Source: Albugo candida (taxonomy: Eukaryota; Oomycota; Peronosporomycetes; Albuginales). Taken from it: a DNA stretch of 64,000 bases. The translations under genes and the position numbers were made by a program. The first letter of the stretch is position 1. Each line of letters begins with the position of its first letter. This document shows positions 56,253 to 64,000 of the stretch, one piece after another. A model generated the notes under the pieces. The model made no database searches. It saw nothing but the letters and a program-made list of their open reading frames with translations, and had not been told where the DNA came from. The stretch is from positions 62,001 to 126,000 of the forward strand of contig JBDOQK010000070.1 in assembly GCA_040437565.1 (NCBI GenBank), given 5' to 3'.

Positions 56253-56401
56253 TGTTGAAAGAACTTAAACATGTGTTCTAGGTTTCTAGTCGGACTTGGA
56301 ACTTAGTTTGAACGATTGGTTAGGATTTTAATTTTCTAAAAAATAAAACCTCAGTTTTGGCAAGTTTCCTGGAAGACCGCATCTTCGCTCACCTGCCAAC
56401 A
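56253..56401 (+). repeat. 3' LTR (149 bp)
   Basis: Matches 54842-54990 at about 138 of 149 positions by eye, without length change. Confidence 0.9.
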
Positions 56402-56414
56402 CGCGGGGCCCCAT

Positions 56415-56515
56415 CAGTCCTGTCGGGCTTATCTTAGACGGTAGAGCATCGGTCTGAGCCCACGGAAGCAGAAGCTTGGTTGATATCTGCTTCCCTAGGT
56501 TCGAAGCAAGACTTG
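56415..56515 (+). other. tRNA-like sequence with internal hairpin, probably a relic
   Basis: GGTAGAGCATCGGTCT resembles the D-arm/anticodon side of a tRNA, and GGTTCGAAGC resembles a B box. Between them a 9-bp perfect inverted repeat (GGAAGCAGA / TCTGCTTCC) forms a hairpin. A six-of-seven acceptor pairing can be drawn, but the anticodon stem does not pair, so I do not call a functional tRNA. It directly follows the copia element. Confidence 0.35.
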
Positions 56516-56819
56516 AGTGAAATTCACACGGTGAAGGGCTAATGGTACGATAAGTAAGGTAGCTAAAGAATCAGACAGAGAGTGTAGTGAAATTCTGCAA
56601 TAACTTGTTCAGATTTTGGTCACGGGCATAGACTTGCACGAAAATGCTGGTCACGATCTATGCTAGTATACAAATTGAAGTGTGTCTCAGACCCATGAAA
56701 ATGCCTTGCGAGTCGAAGTTGCGATATTGGCGATACCTGGCTTCAGGGTTTCACCATGCGATTGCGCAATAATGGTCGCTGATGCGAGCAAGAGTTCTGG
56801 ACAATAGCAATCAAAGGGC

Positions 56820-57089
56820 TTACAAAGTACACCCACGTAAACGAGTATCCATGATGGCAGTCGACACGACAGGGTTGATATAACAGCCGTAAATTTGCGT
56901 GGAAACCTTTGAAAGAATTATTACTTTTTTTCGTTGTTGGTGCAATACAAAAAAATTGTAAGCTAATAAGCTTTTTATGCACGACCCAGTTGCATCATCC
57001 ACGATTAGCGTGCTGCTACAGAAACCATCCTTACGTAGAAAAATTGCCGGACAATCTGTTAGAGTATACATAGAACTGATACGAAGCAT
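56820..57089 (-). pseudogene. Possible copia integrase fragment
   Basis: A minus-strand frame contains FCSSTLIVDDATGSCIKSLL, similar to the copia integrase core around Asp-Asp-Ala-Thr. Nothing intact surrounds it. Confidence 0.35.
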
Positions 57090-57383
57090 ACAATATTTTG
57101 AAAGATGTAATTATCTAGGTGAGCCAAGCCCGTAGGGGATCGTCACACTAGTTGAGCAACACTATAATTGTTCACGACGATACTAAGAGTTTATAGGATT
57201 AAGGTTACGAAATGAGCAACGAGTCCGTTTCAACTTTTACATGCAACCATTACCGTTAATAATGAAGCGATCATTCTAATGGGAATAAAAGAGATAATGG
57301 AATGCTAAAACTCGTAACTGCAAACATCAGTTACGGAAATAAATACCACACGAACCGGTGGAAATAGAGCAACGCACTGACTT

Positions 57384-59474
57384 ATGAGTGACAAAAAAAG
57401 CAGCGAGTATTCCCGACTTTCTCATTCGATAAACGAGCCAAAACTGTCTCCGCGCTTATCAAATTCTCCAAGTGAACGTCTTGTTATACAAACGACTTCT
57501 ATCGTAGCTTTGAAGTGCGCTGTCCAGAAAAATATTCATTCTTTTTGGTCTCAGCTTTGGAAGGACACAGCTGGAAAGGGATATCATCGATTGAAAAAAG
57601 CACAAAAAGACATTGTAAAGCCCTCATACCGCTTGGAATGGAGAAATGTCGGCACTGAGTGCTGGTCCAACGTGAACTTTTATCGAAATAACTGGAAATG
57701 CCTCCAACAAGAAATTCTGTGTGGAATTGCTGCGACACTCTTACAAATTCCGGAAACCATAGCATTCAGTTATGTGGCCAACTTGGATCCGCTTATTGGC
57801 TTGCACGCGACGGGAATCCTTGCCATTGTCATAGCTGTGCTTGGGGGTGTTCCTGGAACAATTGCTGGTGCAGCTGGAGCTCTCGCGGTCGTGATGCCTC
57901 AACTTACTGGAAGTTCAGGCGATCTGAGTGAGTATTCGTACTCGGTTCGCGTTTCTCATTTGTACGTGGCTGTTCTACTGGCTGGAATCATGCAATTCTT
58001 CTTTGGCGTGTTCCATTTGTCCAAGTTTTTTTCGATGATTCCAAGAACAGCCCATATTGGTTTTCTAAATGGTTTGGCAATAATGATGCTCAAATCTCAA
58101 TCGACTACTATCAAAAGATGCAAAAATATCTCTGCAAGCGATGCGAAACGGCTCTTTGCAGAATGTGAAGTAGCTGGTGAGTTGGAATGGATGCACATCA
58201 CTGATTTACACCTGATCACGACGCTATTTACGGTTCTGGCGACCATGTGTATCATGCATTTTTTCCCCAAAATACCAAGAATCGGTTCTCTGGTTCCGCC
58301 AACGCTTGTTGTTGCGATTTTTGGAATAGGTTTTGAATTTGGAATCAATCGTCCGCTGTTCAAGTATGACGTCCGAACAATTGGGGATACCTCTTCAATC
58401 TCCGGTGGCTTTCCTTCCTACCATACCCCACAGCTACACGCGATTCATAACTGGTCTGCAGTGATCTCTTGCGCCGCCAGTCTTGCTGCGATTGGAATTT
58501 TTGAATCGATCATGACACTTCAAGCAATCGTCGATCTTCGAAAATCCCGACTTACCTTGCAGGCTTGTCGTAAAGAATCCATCGCTCAAGGTATTGGAAA
58601 TATTCTTTGCGGCTTTTTCCACGGAATGGGTGGGTGTTCCATGATCGCACAATCAACCGGAAACATTATAAATGGAGCTCAGTACCGATTGTCCGGCTTT
58701 ATGTGTGGTATTACAACCTTCATAATTGTGTGTTTTGCCAGTCCGATCATGGAATTAGTGCCTGTAGCTTGTCTTTCGGGCATTCTATTCGTCATTATTG
58801 CGCATACATTTCACTGGAAATCATTGATTTTGATATTTCACATTCGGCTTTGCGATGGATTTACGATCGTTCTTGTGACTCTTCTCGCCGCCACACTCAA
58901 TTTGGCTGTAGCTGTAATCGCTGGCGTCATTTGGCATTCTCTTGTGAACGGATGGGACTCAGGAAAACAGCTTTCCTGTCGAGAGGAAGACGTTCCTCTG
59001 GATCAATTTCTGAGTCAGATTTCACAAGATGCAGGTGTTGGAGACAATTTGGCGCAAGGAATCAAGGAATCGCTACCGGCGTTGATCAAGGTGTATCGCT
59101 TGCAAGGCACACTACTTTATTCCTCGGTAATGCGCTTTCGAGGCTTCTTTCACTCGATCTATCAAGATCCAGCGCTTGTGGTTCTGGACATTTCGCATTG
59201 TCATCTCTCTGATTTCTCAGCTACTGCAGCGCTACAGGAAGTGGCAACTCTTTACTATGATCAGCACAAACTTATGTTACTCGTTCATTTTGCTGACATG
59301 GAATCCTTCGACCTCGTGGTTAATAAGGATATCGGTTGGAATGTCCTGCGGACGCATTCAGATATAGTAGAGGCGATACAAATCTATGTCCATCAAGGTC
59401 AAGACGAATATCTAGAAATGAAAAGTCCGCACGCAGGAAGCGAATCTTTCCTTTTGACCGAAAACGCAAAATAG
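57384..59474 (+). CDS. SulP/SLC26-family anion transporter, 696 aa
   Basis: Intronless, ATG 57384. A hydrophilic N-terminus of about 105 residues precedes many membrane segments. The family-typical start of the core is QIPETIAFSYVANLDPLIGL, followed by VPGTIAGAAGALAVVMPQL. Later blocks GFLNGLAIMM, SLAAIGIFESIMTLQAI and GIGNILCGFFHGMGGCSMI-like sequence (QGIGNILCGFFHGMGGC) match SulP transmembrane segments. The C-terminus (about 580-680) is a STAS domain, with LVVLDISHCHLSDFSATAAL. SulP proteins carry sulfate, other anions or bicarbonate; the STAS plus core arrangement with GxxNxxxGFFxGMGGC is closest to SulP members of bacteria and algae. The exact substrate cannot be read from sequence. Confidence 0.92.
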   Translation: MSDKKSSEYSRLSHSINEPKLSPRLSNSPSERLVIQTTSIVALKCAVQKNIHSFWSQLWKDTAGKGYHRLKKAQKDIVKPSYRLEWRNVGTECWSNVNFYRNNWKCLQQEILCGIAATLLQIPETIAFSYVANLDPLIGLHATGILAIVIAVLGGVPGTIAGAAGALAVVMPQLTGSSGDLSEYSYSVRVSHLYVAVLLAGIMQFFFGVFHLSKFFSMIPRTAHIGFLNGLAIMMLKSQSTTIKRCKNISASDAKRLFAECEVAGELEWMHITDLHLITTLFTVLATMCIMHFFPKIPRIGSLVPPTLVVAIFGIGFEFGINRPLFKYDVRTIGDTSSISGGFPSYHTPQLHAIHNWSAVISCAASLAAIGIFESIMTLQAIVDLRKSRLTLQACRKESIAQGIGNILCGFFHGMGGCSMIAQSTGNIINGAQYRLSGFMCGITTFIIVCFASPIMELVPVACLSGILFVIIAHTFHWKSLILIFHIRLCDGFTIVLVTLLAATLNLAVAVIAGVIWHSLVNGWDSGKQLSCREEDVPLDQFLSQISQDAGVGDNLAQGIKESLPALIKVYRLQGTLLYSSVMRFRGFFHSIYQDPALVVLDISHCHLSDFSATAALQEVATLYYDQHKLMLLVHFADMESFDLVVNKDIGWNVLRTHSDIVEAIQIYVHQGQDEYLEMKSPHAGSESFLLTENAK

Positions 59475-59671
59475 TCGCCCGCTCGGTCGACCACTTTCGA
59501 TTGGCTGAGACAAATGCTTTAATGTCCACTCAAAATATATCTGTGCGTTTATGTCTGACACGCAATTTGCGGTCATCAAGGTAGCCATTTCGTAACGTAT
59601 ATCTTCATCCTTTATTTGTGGCTCAAATTTGGACTTTCCTATCTCCCATCGATCCCCCCTTTCACGCGCCA

Positions 59672-61333
59672 ATGACTGTAACAGACTCGTTCAACACCTT
59701 TGTTTCTCAAACAACGCAAGAGCCTCAACATCTCAATGGAGAAATACTCTTGCGTGGTTTCTTGTATAAACGACCAGAGCAAAATTCACTTCTTTGGAAG
59801 AAACGTTATTGTGTGATCATAAAAAACTCCCTTCAGATCGTTTATTACGAAAACGAAGAGGATTTTGAAAAAGGAAACATTCGTGGTAAAATCCCTTTTG
59901 CCTCAGTGCATAAATGGGATGGAAAACCGAACGGATTTCAATTTTATACTCCTACCAACCAGTGTTATCGCGTGTACACAGATACACCTAAAGAACACGA
60001 AGATTGGGTGTCGATCATGCAAACTCAAATCGATGCGGCGCCAGAGAAGGAAGATGTGGCTTCTATGACGTACGCACGTCCAATCGCGTCGTCACCGACC
60101 TATTCAACAGGGAAAGGTTGTGGACTTACTCGAACAGCTTCCTGGCAAGAGGAGGAGGCCGATATGTCAGCAATGGTGCAGGAGTTAGAGGATCTTCGAT
60201 CAGAGGTTACTACACTTCGTGCCGAATTGGCTTCTTATGAGAAGACTCAGCAGCGGTATAAAATGAAAAGTTTTGCGGGGACCCGACGGGGGAGTATATT
60301 GGAGGATGGTACGGCGGTCAATATTGAACCGCTTGAGATGGAACGGATGCGTGCAATTTTCAATCTTTTCGATACGCAAGGACATGGATACATAAGCGCG
60401 ACTGATTTGATCGATCTCCATTCAAAATTGGGCGAGCCGATTTCGAAAGAAGATGCTGCTGAAGCTATAGCACACATGCAAAAGAACGACGGTCAGATCA
60501 ATTTTGACTCATTCATCAAGTGGTGGAACGAAGATCATTCTGCTCCGAATCAAACGGAAGCAATGAAGAGGTATCAAGCAAAGTTCAAGTTCATCAAAGC
60601 TCGTATTGCAAACCCGGCAATCGGTAATATTGAGACAGTTGCTGTTGGACCTTTTCCGTCTTTCGAGTTCCGTCTGAATTTCTATTACAATGGACCGAAT
60701 GGATCACGTGTACAAATCTCTCCTTGGCACGATATTCCATTATACAATGCGGATGGATCTGTCAACTTTATTTGTGAGATTCCCAAATGGACACGAAAAA
60801 AGATGGAGATCGCCACCGGAGAACCATTCAATCCGATCAAGCAAGATACAAAGAACGGAAAGCTTCGCGAGTATACTTGGGGAGAAATGATGTTCAACTA
60901 CGGTGCATTACCTCAGACATGGGAAGATCCTTCTCACGTTACCGATGGAACGGGCTGCCCAGGTGACAATGATCCTATTGATGTTGTAGAGATCGGGACC
61001 AAGCAATGGCGCACTGGTTCAGTCGTTCAAGTAAAAATTCTTGGGGTTTTGGCGCTTATTGACAGCAACGAAACAGATTGGAAAGTGATTTGTATCAATG
61101 TGGAGGATCACTACGCGTCTAAATTGCACGATGTCTCGGATATTGAGGCTCACATGCCAGGCTGTATCATGGCTATTCACGACTGGTTACGTGATTACAA
61201 GCTTCCGTCGGTCAACAAATACGGCTACGAAGGAAAGTGTATGGGAAGAGATTTTGCTGAATGCGTGGTTGCTGAAACTCATGAATTCTGGAAGCATTTA
61301 ATCGAAGCTCGTGGAGGGCAAGCCACTGTATAA
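59672..61333 (+). CDS. PH-EF-hand-inorganic pyrophosphatase fusion, 553 aa
   Basis: The first ATG in the frame is 59672; the frame is open further upstream only with non-ATG starts. Domains from that ATG: PH domain about 24-122 (LLRGFLYKRPEQNSLLWKKR, ending HEDWVSIM); Ser-rich linker and coiled coil about 164-195; EF-hand pair about 226-285, the first loop DTQGHGYISATD plausible, the second (NDGQINFDSF) degenerate; soluble family I inorganic pyrophosphatase about 320-525. The PPase has EIPKWTRKKMEI, NYGALPQTWEDP and the signature DNDPIDV with its three Asp. All key metal-binding residues that I can place are present, so it is probably active on PPi. PH and EF-hand suggest membrane and calcium control; that is inference. 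It follows the transporter on the same strand by 198 bp. Confidence 0.94.
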   Translation: MTVTDSFNTFVSQTTQEPQHLNGEILLRGFLYKRPEQNSLLWKKRYCVIIKNSLQIVYYENEEDFEKGNIRGKIPFASVHKWDGKPNGFQFYTPTNQCYRVYTDTPKEHEDWVSIMQTQIDAAPEKEDVASMTYARPIASSPTYSTGKGCGLTRTASWQEEEADMSAMVQELEDLRSEVTTLRAELASYEKTQQRYKMKSFAGTRRGSILEDGTAVNIEPLEMERMRAIFNLFDTQGHGYISATDLIDLHSKLGEPISKEDAAEAIAHMQKNDGQINFDSFIKWWNEDHSAPNQTEAMKRYQAKFKFIKARIANPAIGNIETVAVGPFPSFEFRLNFYYNGPNGSRVQISPWHDIPLYNADGSVNFICEIPKWTRKKMEIATGEPFNPIKQDTKNGKLREYTWGEMMFNYGALPQTWEDPSHVTDGTGCPGDNDPIDVVEIGTKQWRTGSVVQVKILGVLALIDSNETDWKVICINVEDHYASKLHDVSDIEAHMPGCIMAIHDWLRDYKLPSVNKYGYEGKCMGRDFAECVVAETHEFWKHLIEARGGQATV

Positions 61334-62239
61334 TTTGATACCACAGCTGTCTTGAGAAAAAATCTATGTTTCTACCACTTTGCGTTGCATTTACCATACT
61401 GAGCATCATTTGAATCTGTTGCCACGACTCAAATTAAATTCTAAGCTTGAAGGTTTTGGCTGCTGTATATAGCCGCTAGTATCATTTTCAATGTTACATG
61501 AGCCTTGAAGAAGACAGCATGGTCGGGCTCAGTTAAGAAACCCGCTAGATGATTTATATATTAAAATGACTATGTTACTGCAAGAGAACACTAGAAGTCT
61601 ACGAGTTGAACTTCATCCTCGTTAGTATGACTTCTATCGGTAGTATCTAGGCTGCAAGACATCGGATCAAGCACAAAGAATTAGCAAGTACTTGTCACTT
61701 TCTTTTCGAGTAGAGGAGTCTCAAGTTCGCTATTCGGCACATGCGAAACGAAGAAAAACACCGTAGTCAGAGAAAGGTTGTAAAAGGTCCTCCAGCGTAA
61801 GACAGAAGATAAAATCGTAACCGACTATTTTGTCTGCAATGAACACGACAAGCGACTGTAGAATGCAGTGGTAAAATTGAACGCGTTGACTGGTTGTATG
61901 TAGCACATTTAAATTTAGATGAAGCTATCCTGTGCCATCTGACGTCGCCTAAAAAACCTGTAAGTTGGCTGACTATAATAATACATGTCACGCATTACTA
62001 AAATCGGCTCGGTGAGCTCGGAACGAAGGTTAATTACGTTTTTGTATCAACGTCAAGAGTGTTAAACCCTTACAGTCGTCACACGCATGTGAGCTTTTAA
62101 ATGTTTAATACCCATTTAGCTTCCGTCGTTCTGCTAAAAAGACGATTGTAGCCCACCTTCCTGCGCCAAAAGGATTATGTAATCAAGTTCAGTTTCGCAC
62201 ATGAATCAACGCAACAGACTTGGCTGAGTTCGAGTTGCG
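61334..62239. other. Intergenic, no gene seen
   Basis: About 900 bp downstream of the pyrophosphatase gene. Only short unsupported frames. Confidence 0.5.
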
Positions 62240-62452
62240 TCAAAACACCATTTGGTGTCTCTGAAAGCAATCTCGAATTGTCCGCAATGATAATCCAGTT
62301 GCGACAGTCGTGCCATTAATCCAAATGCCATGTTCTTCATGTTGACGAAGTAAATTTCCCAAAGGTTCGATCGTCATCAGAAAAAGTAATGCTGAGAGAG
62401 GATCACCTTGTTTCACTCCACGTTGTGGTGTAATGGACGGTGTGATATTTCC
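62240..62452 (-). pseudogene. LINE (non-LTR) reverse transcriptase fragment
   Basis: The minus-strand frame contains TPQRGVKQGDPLSALLF followed by LMTIEPL, the conserved non-LTR reverse-transcriptase block (Arg-Gly-Val-x-Gln-Gly-Asp-Pro-Leu-Ser). It is bounded on its 5' side by gap 62453-62552 and the catalytic Asp-Asp box is not visible. No flank duplication is seen at this gap. Confidence 0.85.
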
Positions 62453-62566
62453 NNNNNNNNNNNNNNNNNNNNNNNNNNNNNNNNNNNNNNNNNNNNNNNN
62501 NNNNNNNNNNNNNNNNNNNNNNNNNNNNNNNNNNNNNNNNNNNNNNNNNNNNCAACGCCACTGCAA

Positions 62567-64000
62567 TTTTGAGTTTGTTAGAGAAAAGCACAGTTGTGGT
62601 CAGTGACAAACATTTTGTGCTACATTTTTGAATGTAATGTAAACGGATATTATATTAGTTGGCTGTGATCGTGAAACTTGGTTTCTTGAAAGAAAACAGC
62701 GATAGGACGTGGTCGATAAATAGATTACCATATTGATGAATTCTATCAACATCCACCTTGAGTGGTGAGATTTGTTCCACGCTGATATCGTCAGGAGTCC
62801 TTGTGAATCCGAATGTGAATGGTCACGCTGAAATGAACCAGCAGTATATCTTGTTGCACCATCGTCAGGTCATAGATGTATAGTCGAAAAATCCTCCGGG
62901 TTTTACAGGTAGTGATCGAAAGCTCCTCAATATTATAGAAGAGTAGTTATGCCGCCAGCCTTCAAACCACTGTGACCAACAGTTTGCTCGCACCTCGGAG
63001 CGAAACAGTGAAATGTATACATTCGCTGGTATAATCGGCAGTAACGGGGGGGGAATCCAAATCACTGACGCATGGATGATATACTGAGCCAAATGATCGT
63101 CTGTGTATATAGTAGCTCCCGTAGTTCGGGTCAAATCAGCCAAGTCTGGTGGGGTGGTTCTCCACCATAAAATTAGTGTCTCAAAAGTCGTTTGGTAGAG
63201 ATCTTTTCACCCACGTGACGTATCCATCGAGTTCCAAATCCTACGTCTTCACCAATCGTGAACAGCAAATACCCGATATATCATCTAGTGCAGGGGTCAC
63301 TTCCTTCCATGCAGTCCGGTAGCATTCCAGTCATAGTTGTGGGATGTGCTTCGTCTGCTTCAATGCTTCTGTAGGGCCTGGTACAAAACTGAATAATTTT
63401 TCGCGCATGTGTTTCATATACGTCTGAAACTGGATCAGTTTCTCAGGGTGACGTTGTTAAAGCCAGTTTTCGGGGTCGACTTCCATAAGCTCACCAACTT
63501 CACTAGCCCTTGTCAGATGCTCAAGTTGAGTACCGAATTGTTTTCGTTCGTGCTGCATGATACAGTACGACGCACCTATGACGAGGCAGTAGTAGCAGCA
63601 AAGGAACCATCTGTACCGCCTGTGCCATTCTGGAGCATCACACACGCGGTGAGAAACTTTCCATGTCATCACAGATGTGATGGCTCATTCACAATCATGC
63701 ATTTAACCAATTCTGGTGAATTTTCAGGGATTCCACGTAATCACAACCGGCCGCTGACACCCTGAGTTGTGTCGGGATTTCGACTTGAACCATTGTTTTC
63801 GAGAGGAGAGAGTTGAAAAAAGTTGTTTCTGACTTGTATGTATTAAATTGGTGGGTTATGCAGTAGCCGGAAAATCGAGAGGTCGGGCCCTTATAGCTCA
63901 GTTGAACGTGACTATGATACTAGAATTAGGCTTCTCTAATGCCTAAGCTACAATACTATTCTAAAATACATGCAAGTTTGATATATAAAAATCTACACCT
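62567..64000. other. Degenerate coding-like DNA, no intact gene; tRNA-like scrap near 63887
   Basis: Between 62860 and 63700 the minus strand reads as interrupted frames with protein-like composition (HPEKLIQFQTYMKHMREKL, ALKQTKHIPQL) separated by stops. I cannot name the parent. Near 63887-63912, CCTTATAGCTCAGTTG resembles the 5' arm of a tRNA but nothing follows. Confidence 0.4.

Larger units (their letters stand above)
54842..56401 (+). mobile_element. Ty1/copia LTR retrotransposon with both LTRs; internal pol lost in a gap
   Basis: Two direct repeats of exactly 149 bp (54842-54990 and 56253-56401) start TGTTG and end CAACA, differ at about 11 sites (roughly 93% identity), and are bordered by CGAGG and CGCGG, a near-match 5-bp target duplication. 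Between them, 54995-55328 encodes a gag-like N-terminus (acidic, with MMMLLDTLGNRLDKIE). After the 100-N gap (55329-55428) comes copia RNase H: ARCTRPDISFAVHKL, LEAFSDADYAPDDVTRKS, ISWSCKKQHSVALSTIEAEF, then after one TAG (55973) DNQTAISQF and KAKHIDVRLKFVR. Integrase and most of the RT are missing, either in the unsized gap or deleted. The stop and LTR divergence indicate an old copy. Confidence 0.9.

Noticed and set aside
63887-63912. tRNA gene near the window end
   Set aside because: Only the 5' arm resembles a tRNA; no anticodon arm or T arm follows.
1-64000. CRISPR arrays, bacterial operons or prophage
   Set aside because: No regularly spaced repeats; the genes are eukaryotic, with spliceosomal introns and individual promoters.

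Overview
The window looks like nuclear DNA of an oomycete, most likely a compact-genome biotroph such as Albugo (white rust). I infer this from dense genes with very short introns (47-62 nt in every gene I could splice), oomycete-style domain fusions (PH-ankyrin-AGC kinase, PH-EF-hand-pyrophosphatase), several predicted secreted proteins, and a separate transposon graveyard. The genus is inference; a eukaryotic stramenopile is much safer.

Positions 1-34 kb are gene-dense, with intergenic gaps often under 200 bp. In order they hold: a partial Sfi1-like centrin-binding protein (-); a ZC3HC1/NIPA-like zinc-finger protein (-); FGAM synthase (-); a PTGES2-like thioredoxin-fold protein (+); a bZIP factor with a substituted basic region (-); two paralogous small secreted/membrane proteins (-); a BAP31-like ER protein (-); 2-oxoglutarate dehydrogenase E2 with two lipoyl domains (-); NSRP1-like (+); a TALE homeodomain protein (-); divergent ribosomal genes eL14 (-) and uL18/RPL5 (+); a second, short BAP31-like gene (+); a coiled-coil protein (+); a Nopp140/NOLC1-like protein (+); a membrane-anchored CAP/PR-1 protein (+); the N6AMT1/HemK2 methyltransferase (+); a PH-ankyrin-AGC kinase (+); and a small secreted protein (-).

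Positions 34-57 kb are AT-richer and carry almost no intact genes. They hold decayed Ty1/copia, probable gypsy, MULE and possibly hAT sequences, a copia element with two 149-bp LTRs (54842-56401), and one frameshifted secreted protein related to aspartic peptidases. Positions 57.4-61.3 kb return to genes: a SulP-family anion transporter and a PH-EF-hand-inorganic pyrophosphatase. The last 2.7 kb holds a LINE reverse-transcriptase fragment and unrecognised degenerate sequence.

The window has 16 runs of exactly 100 N. Eleven are flanked by exact direct repeats (66-330 bp, one longer and cut by the window edge): the bases before the gap recur after it. Removing one copy plus the Ns restores open frames in every coding case, so these are assembly artefacts and not biological duplications. 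Gene models below are given with that collapse noted.

Functionally the gene-rich part is mostly housekeeping (purine synthesis, TCA cycle, ribosome and nucleolus, splicing, ER) mixed with candidate host-interaction proteins. I see no operon-like system, CRISPR array or recognisable new defence locus. The most unusual items are the PH-EF-PPase fusion, the PH-ANK-AGC kinase, the two-member secreted/TM family, the BAP31 pair and the aspartic-peptidase-like protein with an altered active-site motif.
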